Origin: Defluviitaleaceae bacterium | GTDB lineage: Bacteria; Bacillota; Clostridia; Lachnospirales; WQUN01 | Assembly: GCA_009781725.1 (NCBI GenBank) | Contig: WQVF01000010.1 | Span: forward strand, 1-64,000 | Reading direction: 5' to 3' | Length of the DNA: 64,000 bases | In this document: one piece after another, positions 15,551-24,765 of the stretch | Layout of the letters: each line of letters starts with the position of its first letter | Position numbering within the stretch: the stretch's first letter is position 1 | Translations under genes and position numbers: made by a program | Notes under the pieces: model-generated | Database searches by the model: none | What the model was told of the DNA's origin: nothing | What the model saw: the letters and a program-made list of their open reading frames with translations, nothing else

Positions 15551-16714
15551 ATGAGCATTGGTTTAAATGTGGAGAAAATCACAAAAGAAGAGATTAACAC
15601 ATCAACGAACGAGGCATTAAACAACCTACGTGAAATAATTCCTGTCTTCAAGGACAAATTCATCCCCGGATGCAGCAACAATAATTTCTACTCCCCCTCA
15701 GAAAACACCTGCTGGACAAACGGCTTTCATACAGGTATGTACTGGCTGGCGTGGGAACTTACAGGGGATGCTACCTTCAAGAATGCAGCAAATGTCCATG
15801 TAGACAGTTTCCTACATCGCATTGAAAATGAAATCGAAGTTGACAACCATGACATGGGATTTTTGTATTCACTATCCTGTGTAGCGGCCTGGCAATTGGT
15901 AGGCAATGAAACCGGTAAGCGCGCTGCAATCCTGGCAGCAGACAAACTAATCAGCCGCTTCCATGAAAAAGGCGGGTTTATACAAGCTTGGGGCGAGTTG
16001 GGCGCACCAGACAATTACAGACTTATAATAGACTGCCTTTTAAACATGCCCCTTCTGTATTGGGCTACAGAAGTCACAGGGGATGAAAAATACGCGAAGA
16101 TAGCTAAAATCCATACTGCAACATCAGTTGCAAATCTAGTGCGAGATGATTTTTCTACTTACCATACATTCTACTTTGACCCAGAAACAGGCGAACCTAC
16201 AAAGGGAGTCACCGCCCAGGGATACAAGGACTCATCTCCATGGGCAAGAGGACAGGCTTGGGGGATTTATGGGCTTGCGCTGTCGTATCACTACACAAGA
16301 GACCCCAAATGCATAGATTTATTCTACAAAATCACAGACTTCTTTATTGAGCGTTCGCCCAGCGACGGTATAGCATACTGGGACTTGATGTTTAAGGATG
16401 GGGATGGCGAGCCAAAGGACTCTTCTGCGTCGGCAATCGCTGGATGCGGAATGCTAGAAATGGCAAAATACCTTCCAAAAGAAGAGGCTGAAAAATACAC
16501 AAATATAGCAAAGCAAATTGCGGGGGCACTTGCCAGAAATTATACCCCCAATCCAAAGGAGTCCAATGGGCTACTTCTTCACGGCGTTGGCGTAAAATCC
16601 TCCCCATACAATCCCTGGGGCGACTCAGGGGTTGATGAGTGCAATGTATGGGGGGATTATTATTGGTTGGAGCTCCTTGTACGCCTGTCCCATGATTGGG
16701 ATATGTATTGGTAA
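15551..16714 (+). CDS. Glycoside hydrolase family 88, unsaturated glucuronyl hydrolase
   Basis: GH88 enzymes release 4,5-unsaturated glucuronate from oligosaccharides made by polysaccharide lyases. The 387-residue (alpha/alpha)6-barrel protein starts at ATG 15551 (GGAGGAA upstream). It retains both key aspartates. D101 lies in HDMGFLYS and D161 in RLIIDCLLNMPLL; the 60-residue spacing fits Asp88 and Asp149 of the Bacillus enzyme. It also has SSPWARGQAWGIYG, typical of the family. No signal peptide is present, so it acts on imported oligosaccharides. Its product would become a keto-deoxy sugar acid, linking this locus to the KDPG aldolase at 30704. Confidence 0.92.
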   Translation: MSIGLNVEKITKEEINTSTNEALNNLREIIPVFKDKFIPGCSNNNFYSPSENTCWTNGFHTGMYWLAWELTGDATFKNAANVHVDSFLHRIENEIEVDNHDMGFLYSLSCVAAWQLVGNETGKRAAILAADKLISRFHEKGGFIQAWGELGAPDNYRLIIDCLLNMPLLYWATEVTGDEKYAKIAKIHTATSVANLVRDDFSTYHTFYFDPETGEPTKGVTAQGYKDSSPWARGQAWGIYGLALSYHYTRDPKCIDLFYKITDFFIERSPSDGIAYWDLMFKDGDGEPKDSSASAIAGCGMLEMAKYLPKEEAEKYTNIAKQIAGALARNYTPNPKESNGLLLHGVGVKSSPYNPWGDSGVDECNVWGDYYWLELLVRLSHDWDMYW

Positions 16715-16874
16715 TGGGCGGGTTTTGATGATTGGGGCAAAACCAGAAAAGTAACACATGATATGTCTCCACTGAAGCAACAATCATAAGCTTCACTGGC
16801 GTAATGCTTGTGATGTTTGTGGTAGGCAAAGGGGCAAAAGAAAAGTTTGAATGGTGTGAAAAGGGGAACATGTA

Positions 16875-19235
16875 ATGAAAAAATCCATCAAAACCGTATA
16901 TGTAATCCATCATTCCCATATGGACGTAGGTTTTACTGACTTACAGGAGCGCATTATCGACGTTCAGGTTGACAATATCCGAAATGTACTTAGCATTATG
17001 GAAGACACAAAATACCATGACTTCCGCTGGACATGCGAGACTTATTTTTGCATAGAGCATTTTTTGGCAGAAGCAAGCCAGGAAGAACAGGATAAATTCT
17101 TCGCCTATGCCAAAGAAGGCCGAATCGGCATTTCCGCCAGCTATCTAAATTTCTGTGACCTGGTCGATAATAATATTTTATCTGAGCGCACATCTCAAAT
17201 GGCAGAACTATTCAAAACCAAAGGTATAAATATAAAAACCGCCATGACTGCCGATGTCAACGGCGTATCCATGGGACAGCGCGATGCGCTAATGGACGCC
17301 GGGGTAGAGTTCTTATACACAAATATCAACACCCACCACGGCATGTATCCCATGTATCAAAACCAAAAAGCCTACTGGTGGCAAAGGGCTAATGGCAAAA
17401 TGCTCCTTGTGTGGAACGGTGAGCATTATCACCTAGGAAATGAGCTTGGCATAAGGCCCTATATTTATAACGAAGAAAAATCGGAAACAAACATAGAAAT
17501 ACTCCACAAAAACCTGAGTAAATATATAACCGAATGCGAAGAAGCGGACTTGCAAAACGACTTTATAGTACTCGGCGTCTCAGGGGAACTAAGCGATAAC
17601 GCACCGCCGAACAAGGTCGTACTGGATACTATCAAGGCATACAACTCGTTATATGGCGAGAAAACCAAGCTGGTAATGGTGACATTACAGGAACTGTATC
17701 AGGAATTATCACAGCATTTATCACTGGATGAGTTACCTGTGGCAACCGGAGATTATACTGATTGGTGGGCAAACGGCGTAGGCTCCACCCCACTGGCCGT
17801 AAAGCATTACCGTGGAGCCCAGCGCATGTACCATTTATCCGCACGTGCAGTCCCTCAGGCGCATATAGACTACCCCGAGCTAAAGCGTACCGCCGAGGAC
17901 AATCTTCTGCTATACGCTGAGCATACATGGGGGCATTGCGCAAGCATAGGAAACCCATACGAAACCTTCGTTTCCGACTTAGATATCCGCAAAACAAGTT
18001 ACGCCTCCAAAGCCCATGAAGCGTCGGCTCTACTCCTTAACCGCGCAATCCGGCATATCGGCGGAGATTTAAAACAGTTTAATATAGAAGGACAGATAAA
18101 GGCTATTTATCCCGGTGGGCATAGAGCCGAAATACCTGTTGAGTTTCATGTCGAATCGCCGTTTCTTTACGATGTACGCATAACAGATGAAACCGGCACC
18201 ATGGAGCTAAAAGCCCAGACCTCTCCGCACCCAAGAGGTAGTCTCATCTGCTTTGTTGATAGCTTCAACCCAGGGGAGACCAAGCAGTACCGCTATAAAT
18301 GCATACGAAAAGAACCCGCAAAGACCAACTCCCGCTACGCTTATGTAGGAACAGAAAAGGTCAAAGACATTATAAACGACTACGAACCCGACCATTGCCA
18401 CCTACCTCACAAACTGGAGAATGTTTGGTTCCGCATAGAGTATGAAGTGGGTAAAGGATTCACCTCTTTATATGATAAGGAAAATAATCGTGAGCTAATA
18501 GTCCCGGGAATGGAAAGCTTTTTCACCCCTATCTATGAAAAAACCAAAATTGGAGCAGTACCATGGGAAGAGCGGTCCAAGCTGGGCAGAAATATCCGAG
18601 GCATTCACGCAACGAGGATGCAGGGGATTTTATTTAATGTAGAAGTTGTTGAAAAAGGATGCCTATATACCCAGATAAAATTCAGCTTCAAGCTGGACGG
18701 AGCGAAAGACTGCTTCCTACACGTAAAAATGTATAACGACCTTCCCCGTATAGAGTTAAAGCTAGGGATTGCGAAGCATCTGTCCGATGACATAGAAAGT
18801 GTATACCTCCCCCTTTCTATAAATCGACGCAATGAAATCGTATACCTAAAAAAAGGCTCGCAGCCTTTCCGTCCAGGCGTTGACCAAATCCCCGGCACCT
18901 GTATGGAGTACTGGATGACGGATACAGGGATTGTGTATTTTGACGAGGCCAATCAAAAAGCGCTGCTGATACACACACCGGATACGCCACTAATCTACAT
19001 GGGAGAGCTAAAGCATCACCCAATAAAATTATGCGACGGCAAGCTGGAAAACAACTTCCGCCCAGTCTATTCCTGGGTTATGAATAATACCTGGGAAACC
19101 AATTTCCGGATGGACCTGTCAGGCTTCGGGGAATATTCCTATGCGTTGCAATTGATAGACGCAAAAACCCCGGTAGAATGTTTCAAGAAGTTAGAGGATT
19201 CACATTTCGGTGCACTATCTTGCATATTGAGATGA
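16875..19235 (+). CDS. GH38-like alpha-mannosidase-type protein
   Basis: The 786-residue protein has an N-terminal GH38-type domain starting YVIHHSHMDVGFTDLQERI. The H-x-D motif (H13, H15, D17) corresponds to the family's zinc ligands. D127 in TADVNG stands where the GH38 nucleophile aspartate is expected, but the surrounding residues are divergent. A His at AEHTWGHCASIGNPYE resembles another family motif. The C-terminal half is beta-rich, as in GH38. There is no signal peptide, so it is cytoplasmic. Together with GH88 it suggests a mannose- and uronate-containing substrate. It could instead belong to the GH38-related DUF5054 group, so exact specificity is open. Confidence 0.8.
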   Translation: MKKSIKTVYVIHHSHMDVGFTDLQERIIDVQVDNIRNVLSIMEDTKYHDFRWTCETYFCIEHFLAEASQEEQDKFFAYAKEGRIGISASYLNFCDLVDNNILSERTSQMAELFKTKGINIKTAMTADVNGVSMGQRDALMDAGVEFLYTNINTHHGMYPMYQNQKAYWWQRANGKMLLVWNGEHYHLGNELGIRPYIYNEEKSETNIEILHKNLSKYITECEEADLQNDFIVLGVSGELSDNAPPNKVVLDTIKAYNSLYGEKTKLVMVTLQELYQELSQHLSLDELPVATGDYTDWWANGVGSTPLAVKHYRGAQRMYHLSARAVPQAHIDYPELKRTAEDNLLLYAEHTWGHCASIGNPYETFVSDLDIRKTSYASKAHEASALLLNRAIRHIGGDLKQFNIEGQIKAIYPGGHRAEIPVEFHVESPFLYDVRITDETGTMELKAQTSPHPRGSLICFVDSFNPGETKQYRYKCIRKEPAKTNSRYAYVGTEKVKDIINDYEPDHCHLPHKLENVWFRIEYEVGKGFTSLYDKENNRELIVPGMESFFTPIYEKTKIGAVPWEERSKLGRNIRGIHATRMQGILFNVEVVEKGCLYTQIKFSFKLDGAKDCFLHVKMYNDLPRIELKLGIAKHLSDDIESVYLPLSINRRNEIVYLKKGSQPFRPGVDQIPGTCMEYWMTDTGIVYFDEANQKALLIHTPDTPLIYMGELKHHPIKLCDGKLENNFRPVYSWVMNNTWETNFRMDLSGFGEYSYALQLIDAKTPVECFKKLEDSHFGALSCILR

Positions 19236-19285
19236 GATCACAATATAGGGGCTAACGAACGGGCACACGAATATGGAGCCTACCC

Positions 19286-19903
19286 TTAAGGCTTTGCAAA
19301 TTGCAATTGTGGTTTTTTGGGATCTTTAGCAAAGCGCAGATAAAAAATAATGACAGATGATATTTTTGCTAACTCAATCAAAATACCCATGATATTCCAA
19401 CGGAAGTCACCATATAGAATATTCAACGGAGTTTGCGTTAGCATTACAATAAGAGCATAAAACGTAACTGTTATTCGCACATAGTGAACACCCGGTAGAT
19501 ATTGGCCTATTACAAAGCTTAAGGCCGCAACCATTCCAAGTGCATGCAACCATCTGACCTGTTCTGGCGCATTTATAACAGAAAGCGTCCCGGCAACAAG
19601 AGCCACACCTATCATTACAAGGAGAAAATTAAGCCCCAGCTCTTTGCTTTGAGGCGTATTTTTCGAGAAGATTCTCCAAAATACTAAATTACGTATAGTG
19701 CTGTACGACGCCGCAACCATCAGCGAGAGCTGTGTGTCCATCCCTGTGGCCATTCCTATAGAGAAAAACATTGTCAGCCAAAAAAAGCTGCCAATACCAG
19801 TGGTGCGGAAATATTTCGATTTATCTTTGATTTGATATGATGCGAATTCAAAAATAATTGTTATAACACCTAAAATTTGTGCCACTATAAACCATGTATT
19901 CAT
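19286..19903 (-). CDS. YgjV-family inner membrane protein
   Basis: This 205-residue protein has about six hydrophobic helices. The N-terminal pattern IFEFASYQIKDKSKYF...GSFFWLTMFF matches the YgjV (Imp-YgjV) family, whose role is unknown. AGGAG lies before the ATG. It is 36 bp downstream of degV on the minus strand, so the two are likely cotranscribed. It is not obviously connected with the carbohydrate genes on either side. Confidence 0.8.
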   Translation of the reverse strand: MNTWFIVAQILGVITIIFEFASYQIKDKSKYFRTTGIGSFFWLTMFFSIGMATGMDTQLSLMVAASYSTIRNLVFWRIFSKNTPQSKELGLNFLLVMIGVALVAGTLSVINAPEQVRWLHALGMVAALSFVIGQYLPGVHYVRITVTFYALIVMLTQTPLNILYGDFRWNIMGILIELAKISSVIIFYLRFAKDPKKPQLQFAKP

Positions 19904-19939
19904 ATTCTCTAATCTCCTATCCGCCCATTATGGGCAATT

Positions 19940-20824
19940 TCATCGCCTCACCAATGACTCATATTTTTTACAATACGCAACCGCCAAAGCTCCAGGCCCA
20001 GCATGTGTACCTATCGTTGCGTCAATCTCGGCTATGGGATTGGTTATTTTTGTGCCTAGTGCCCCTTCTATGCTTGCTTTAAATGCTATGGCATCATCAT
20101 TGCGAAGTATATGACCAATACAAAGGCTCACATTATGCAAATCATCCTTTAGGGCATCTACGATACCATCTTCCATTAGCTGCAATACCTTCTTCTTGCC
20201 TTGTACGCTTTCCAACTGCTCAACCGCCCCATCAACGATATGCAAAACCGGACGCAATCCCAAAAGATTTCCTACAAATGCAGTTGTAGGACCGACCCTG
20301 CCACCGCGCCTTAAGTACTCTAAGCTATCAAGGGTAAAATATATCCTTGTTGTCTTAATAATTTCTTTTGCTATGTCGGCAGCTTTGGTTATCATAATGC
20401 CATTGTCGCGCATCTTTATTATCTCTCGCAGAATCAAGCCCTGTCCTACGGCGCAATTCAATGAGTCAATCACTAATATTGTTCTGTTTGGATATTCTTC
20501 TTTCATCATGTTGGCAGCAAGAGTCGCGCTGTTGTATGTGCCGCTTAGCTTCGAAGATATAGTAAGAGAGATTATGTTTTTGCCAGCTTTCAGATATGGT
20601 TCATATGCATTGATATAATCCTGGGGAGTCGGCTGAGAAGTTTTTGGGAATAGGTTTTTTTCTGTTGAAAGCCGTATGAAAAACTCCTCATTTGTGATAT
20701 CCACACCTTCCTTTAAATGTGTTTCTCCGTCAAATGTCACATAAAATGGAACAATCTCTACATTGTGACGTAGTGCTTCTTCTTTGGTAAAATCGCAGCC
20801 GCCGTCTGAAATGATTTGAAACAT
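19940..20824 (-). CDS. DegV family fatty-acid-binding protein
   Basis: DegV proteins (FakB in Staphylococcus) bind fatty acids and present them to a kinase for phosphorylation. The 294-residue product has the family start SDGGCDFT and the TSQPTPQDY segment. SSKLSGTYNSA contains the S/T-x-L-S-G-T-Y motif that contacts the carboxylate. A C-terminal GTHAGPGALAVAY follows. AAGGAGGG precedes the ATG. No FakA-type kinase is linked here. Confidence 0.92.
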   Translation of the reverse strand: MFQIISDGGCDFTKEEALRHNVEIVPFYVTFDGETHLKEGVDITNEEFFIRLSTEKNLFPKTSQPTPQDYINAYEPYLKAGKNIISLTISSKLSGTYNSATLAANMMKEEYPNRTILVIDSLNCAVGQGLILREIIKMRDNGIMITKAADIAKEIIKTTRIYFTLDSLEYLRRGGRVGPTTAFVGNLLGLRPVLHIVDGAVEQLESVQGKKKVLQLMEDGIVDALKDDLHNVSLCIGHILRNDDAIAFKASIEGALGTKITNPIAEIDATIGTHAGPGALAVAYCKKYESLVRR

Positions 20825-20911
20825 ATTTTCCCTCCTTGGGTTTGTGTATTTTTGTTTCTTTCATGAAAGACAGCGTAGAATTGAGTCCGTTGCAGTAGTG
20901 TAATTTTTTGC

Positions 20912-20947
20912 AAAAAAAGGATTGAGCTAATAAACCACTCAATCCTT
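20912..20947 (-). terminator. Hairpin with minus-strand T-tract
   Basis: AAGGATTGAG and CTCAATCCTT form a perfect 10-bp stem with seven T residues after it on the minus strand. It lies about 130 bp beyond the alpha/beta hydrolase gene, with palindromic element copy 2 in between, so it probably ends the GH2-to-hydrolase operon. Confidence 0.8.
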
Positions 20948-20949
20948 AA

Positions 20950-21054
20950 TTTTAGCGAATTAAATGAAAAACAGTCCAGACCAAGCCGAAAATAGCGGAC
21001 GCCTCAACGCTTTTTCGGCGACAGGCTGGACTGATTTCGAATTAATTCGCTATA
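20950..21054. repeat. 104-bp palindromic element, copy 2 (inverted relative to copies 1 and 3)
   Basis: The ends are TTTAGCGAATTAAATG and GAATTAATTCGCTATA. The interior carries ACAGTCCAGACCAAGCCGA and the matching inverse TTCGGCGACAGGCTGGACTG. It is the same family as 12334 and 27142. It marks the 3' end of the minus-strand glycan operon. Confidence 0.9.
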
Positions 21055-21076
21055 TAACGAATTATTCGTCACGAAG

Positions 21077-22150
21077 CTATAAATTTATCTCTATAAACCA
21101 ATTGGCCTTATTGCCATACCACCTATGACCGCCTTCTTCCACTACATGCACAAGCTTCTCCTCTGCACTAAAAAGCTTGTACGCATCACGAGCAATTTCA
21201 ACCTGGGAAAAGACATTGGCAAGGCCGCTTTCTCCATTAAGAGGGTCATCAATACCTGTTTCTACTAAAAATGGACGGGGAGCTATCAGGGCGGCAATAT
21301 CACCCATATCTACTGCATTCCAAAGGCCGGGAATGTAGTTACAGGAGCAATTTGGCAGCTTTAGCAGTGCTTCTTTTATACCGTAAAAATATCCGCTGGT
21401 TATACCACATTTGACTCTGTCATCCAAGGCAGTAAGCCATAGGGTTTGTGCTCCGCCTCCTGATAGGCCTGCACAGGCTATCCGGCTTGCATCCCATTCA
21501 CGGGTTTCGATATAGTCAATCAGGCGCATCAAATCCCATGTCCACATGCCCGTTAGGGAACGGCCCAGGCATATCGCAATATTATTCAAATATTCGCAGG
21601 TACAGCAAATGAAGAAATCCTCCCGCTCTCCCTGCCTGGGGGACTCACGCCGCTCCCCAAAGGCCCGGGCGTCCGGACAGAAAACTACATATCCTTCCTC
21701 TGCAAATTTTAGCCCATAATCCGCGTTATATTCCTCTATTTGGCGATTAACTACCTCATAGTCCCTTCGCCCGGATGTCCCTAGCTTACCGCAGATTACA
21801 TGGCCGTGAGGGGCAATAATGCATGGCGTTTCCGCGTTTGCGCTATGGGGGATAAGTATATAAAAAGGCATCCACACATCCTGCTCCGTTTGGATTAGCC
21901 ATTTTTCCCGGGTTATGCCTTCGAGTTGTGCGGTGCTGAGTAGCTGGGGCTCAAGGTCGCAGGTTTTCATTTGGGATATGCCGGTTATTTCTCTTAGCTT
22001 GGCTCGTACAGTGGCTTTCCATAAGCTGTAAGCCTCTATGCTCCCAGCTTGGCAGGGTAGCTGCCGCGCTTCCGCATCAAATATATTGCTTAGATGGGTT
22101 TGAGATGTGTAATAATAGGGGGTGGGTTTAATTTTCATATGCCTGTCCAT
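21077..22150 (-). CDS. Alpha/beta hydrolase, CE7/acetyl-xylan-esterase-like
   Basis: The 357-residue serine hydrolase shows a catalytic Ser in GLSGGG, a candidate Asp in ETGIDDPL and His in EEGGHRWYG. An oxyanion region APHGH lies near residue 114. The arrangement resembles the large alpha/beta hydrolase groups (Abhydrolase_7, acetyl xylan esterases) used to deacylate carbohydrates. No signal peptide is present. An alternative ATG at 22138 also has a plausible ribosome site. The start overlaps the preceding kinase gene. In this operon it probably removes acyl groups from imported sugars, which is inferred from neighbours. Confidence 0.8.
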   Translation of the reverse strand: MDRHMKIKPTPYYYTSQTHLSNIFDAEARQLPCQAGSIEAYSLWKATVRAKLREITGISQMKTCDLEPQLLSTAQLEGITREKWLIQTEQDVWMPFYILIPHSANAETPCIIAPHGHVICGKLGTSGRRDYEVVNRQIEEYNADYGLKFAEEGYVVFCPDARAFGERRESPRQGEREDFFICCTCEYLNNIAICLGRSLTGMWTWDLMRLIDYIETREWDASRIACAGLSGGGAQTLWLTALDDRVKCGITSGYFYGIKEALLKLPNCSCNYIPGLWNAVDMGDIAALIAPRPFLVETGIDDPLNGESGLANVFSQVEIARDAYKLFSAEEKLVHVVEEGGHRWYGNKANWFIEINL

Positions 22151-23102
22151 ACCTTTCTATAATCTCTTCCGCTGATGCAGTCCCAGTGGTTCCGATTTTC
22201 TGTATCGTTACCTCGCTACATAGCCCTGCGATGCTTGCCGCTTCCAAGCGGGTTGCACCTGCCGCTGTTGCCAGCGCAAATCCTGACAAAAACGAATCTC
22301 CCGCGCCTACTATATCAATTTCACCTGTGACTGCCCTTGCTGGTATATGAGTGATTTCCCCATTTGCGGCATACAAGGAGCCCTCCGCGCCTATGGTCAT
22401 GATAACCTCACGAAATGCCGCCAGTTGAAGCGCAGCTTCTCTGAAATCATCAACCCCTGCGGCCTTTGTGCCTTCTACTTCGTTGGGCTTAATTATGCAA
22501 CCGATGTACATACCGATTCTTTCGCGGCTGTCAGCTATTACCGTCAAGCCATCTCCTGCGAGTTTTAAAATGCACTCACGTACCCTATCGGTAATCGTAC
22601 CACAGGGTAGCTGGTCGGATACACACAACACATCAATTTTCGTTGCAATATCTCCAAGAGAGTCAATGAGCCGGTCTTCGATTTCCTTTTCCAGCGGTTT
22701 ATGACTAAGAAAATCCAGACGGGGATCCTCATATACAACATGTGAATATCCACCTCGTAACGGCTTGCAAAATGTGCTGGTAAACCTGCCGGGTGCCGTG
22801 ATTAAATGATTTACTCCACAAAGCAGCTTAGACAACTCAGCCCCTCGCCAATCATCTCCTATTACGCCCACGGCATATACCTTTGAGGGCTTTAGTGACG
22901 CCATATTGGCAACGACATTCCCGCCCCCTCCGGGGGACATGCGCTCTTCCACAATTGGCAGCATGTAGTGAGGCGTTTCCCTGGAAAGCTCCGACAACCG
23001 CATATCCGCTTGCCAGTAGATATCAAGGCAAATATCGCCGACTACCGCAGCGTGGACGTTTTGGATATTGGTTAGGATTTCCTTCAGCCGTTCGGTCTGC
23101 AT
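22128..23102 (-). CDS. PfkB-family carbohydrate kinase, HldE/RfaE-like
   Basis: The 324-residue ribokinase-fold kinase starts at ATG 23102, preceded by GGAGG. It has the N-terminal glycine-rich substrate motif SPGGGGNVVANMASL and the C-terminal PfkB signature IDIVGAGDSFLSGFA with the catalytic Asp. The N-terminal layout (AAVVGDICLDIYW, then PGGGGNVVANMA) is closer to heptose-phosphate kinases (HldE N-domain) than to fructokinases, but no nucleotidyltransferase domain follows. It overlaps its neighbours on both sides, so it is translationally coupled to the DHS-like and hydrolase genes. The sugar substrate is unknown. Confidence 0.87.
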   Translation of the reverse strand: MQTERLKEILTNIQNVHAAVVGDICLDIYWQADMRLSELSRETPHYMLPIVEERMSPGGGGNVVANMASLKPSKVYAVGVIGDDWRGAELSKLLCGVNHLITAPGRFTSTFCKPLRGGYSHVVYEDPRLDFLSHKPLEKEIEDRLIDSLGDIATKIDVLCVSDQLPCGTITDRVRECILKLAGDGLTVIADSRERIGMYIGCIIKPNEVEGTKAAGVDDFREAALQLAAFREVIMTIGAEGSLYAANGEITHIPARAVTGEIDIVGAGDSFLSGFALATAAGATRLEAASIAGLCSEVTIQKIGTTGTASAEEIIERYGQAYEN

Positions 23103-24022
23103 AATTGCCTCCACAAATTCGGTATGCTTAGTTTATGATCCACTGTAAAATGAAAGCCCTTGCCTCCCCGGCTCACCGGACGGTTTACGATATTTTTCCG
23201 CGGGCGGTAATAATATAGCGGGTCATCCTGGCCTATTTTGGATTGATAATCCCCTAAATCAATTAGGTCAAAATTAGCGGTAGTTATATCAAATGTGGGA
23301 TAACCTAGGTTTCGCGCTATGGAAAGTGCCTTCAAGAAAACCTCCGGGCCGATGACTCCGGAACCAAAATTTAAGAACACACCGCCGTCAAGCTGTGACA
23401 CGCTTTCACATAATTTATGAAAATCCATACCACTTGTTTTGCCGATTGCCCCAAAGTCTGCCTTTGGGTGCTGATGAATAATGTCCGTACCCAAGGCAAT
23501 ATGATATGTAGCCGGGATGTTCAGCTTATTAGCCTGAAACAGTACGCAATCATCTATATATGGAAAGCGAGCCGGATGTTTTATCATATACCGCGCCAAT
23601 GCTTCTCCGTACCCATAATTCGCACCTTCAACAATAGCTTCATTCATCCATGTACATGTTTCATCCCACATGCCAAAGGAGCCGTCTTCTATTGCGGAGG
23701 GGACATCTTCTGAGGTGCCTCCCAGCCAGCATAGCTCAAAGTCGTGGATACTGCCGGCTCCGTTGCTAGCGAGATGTGTAATAAATCCCTCTTCCATAAG
23801 GGCAATAAGATAGCGGGATAGGCCGTTTTTTATTACATGGGCACCAAATGAAAAAATCACAGGCCTGCCAGCGGCACGGGCCTTTTTTATACGGGAAATA
23901 AGTTCGTAAAATCCGGAAGGATTCCATTCCTTTATATCATCGCCGGGTACCGCCATATTTTCACGTGTTACTAAGTTAACGCGGCTACGCGCGCTGTTCA
24001 TCTTAATTTTTGATAAATCCAT
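23084..24022 (-). CDS. Deoxyhypusine-synthase-like protein of unknown substrate
   Basis: The 312-residue product starts at ATG 24022 with GGGGTG 6 bases upstream. FSFGAHVIKNGLSRYL followed by LASNGAGSIHDFE, GGTSEDV and FGMWDET matches the NAD-binding deoxyhypusine synthase superfamily. FLNFGSGVIGPEVFLKAL lies later in the protein. Eukaryotes and archaea use such enzymes on eIF5A/aIF5A, which bacteria lack. Bacterial members act on small amines (for example homospermidine synthases) or are uncharacterised. Here it is tightly coupled to a sugar kinase and a HAD phosphatase, pointing to a sugar-linked NAD-dependent reaction, which is inference. The superfamily call is fairly firm; the function is open. 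Confidence 0.7.
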   Translation of the reverse strand: MDLSKIKMNSARSRVNLVTRENMAVPGDDIKEWNPSGFYELISRIKKARAAGRPVIFSFGAHVIKNGLSRYLIALMEEGFITHLASNGAGSIHDFELCWLGGTSEDVPSAIEDGSFGMWDETCTWMNEAIVEGANYGYGEALARYMIKHPARFPYIDDCVLFQANKLNIPATYHIALGTDIIHQHPKADFGAIGKTSGMDFHKLCESVSQLDGGVFLNFGSGVIGPEVFLKALSIARNLGYPTFDITTANFDLIDLGDYQSKIGQDDPLYYYRPRKNIVNRPVSRGGKGFHFTVDHKLSIPNLWRQLCRPNG

Positions 24023-24027
24023 GATTT

Positions 24028-24765
24028 TCACCCCAGTAAAAACCTGATAACACCCTCAATGTCTTGGAAATCCCCCATAATTATATCCGCGCCTGCTGCT
24101 TTAAGACGTTCTTCCTTAACTAGATTGATACCCATCCTCGCCTTTTCATCACTGGCAAGCCCCAGAGTACGTGCTCCGTATTCTTGGCCTATCATAATTT
24201 CTACTTTACCATCCCCTACAACCGCTACACTTTTGGGGGGAATGCCGGATTCCAATAGGGAACGTATTACCCCTTCCTTTGGGCAATTTTTTTTGCCCAA
24301 TGGCGCACCGGATATTTCCGAAAAATATTTTGAAAGCCCCAGTACCGCTACCTCTGCCTTTACATCCGGGTCATCGGTACCGCTTGCCACCATCAGATTA
24401 ATGCCTCGTTCATGTAGCACTTGCAGCAGTTCTTTACTGCCTGCGATTAGATAGTCCTCCGGCTGTGCCTCGCCGTCTACAATTGACTGCCTGCGTTTTG
24501 ACACCGTTTCCATCAGCCGCCTATTGTACTCGGCCTTGTATTCCCATGGGTCTTTTCCATGGCCGTGTCTCGTTTTTACCTCCGAAGAAAGCCATTCCAT
24601 TTGCAGGATTGTCTGTATCCCTGTGGATTCGTCGATATACTGCCGGACAACTTCCTCGCTTCCTTTTCCAAGGAGTTCAATCATCAAGGGCTCCATCACC
24701 TTTTCCCAGCCGCTACGCAAGGTGGAAATGGTACCGTCAAAGTCAAATAAAACTGTATTTATCAA
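24028..24765 (-). CDS. HAD-superfamily hydrolase (phosphatase)
   Basis: This 245-residue haloacid-dehalogenase hydrolase contains motif I FDFDGT (nucleophile and acid/base aspartates). Motif II (VASGTDD) and a motif IV region VVGDGKVEIMIGQEYG are also present. The likely start is TTG 24765, overlapping the upstream stop as TTGA, with GGGAG 8 bases before it. This gives a usual short N-terminus (INTVLFDFDGT); an in-frame ATG lies at 24780. It probably dephosphorylates a sugar phosphate made in the same operon. Confidence 0.85.
   Translation of the reverse strand: MINTVLFDFDGTISTLRSGWEKVMEPLMIELLGKGSEEVVRQYIDESTGIQTILQMEWLSSEVKTRHGHGKDPWEYKAEYNRRLMETVSKRRQSIVDGEAQPEDYLIAGSKELLQVLHERGINLMVASGTDDPDVKAEVAVLGLSKYFSEISGAPLGKKNCPKEGVIRSLLESGIPPKSVAVVGDGKVEIMIGQEYGARTLGLASDEKARMGINLVKEERLKAAGADIIMGDFQDIEGVIRFLLG

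Noticed and set aside
16392-16919. 175-codon minus-strand frame over the GH88 3' end
   Set aside because: It overlaps two well-supported plus-strand genes and has a His/Pro-rich shadow composition.
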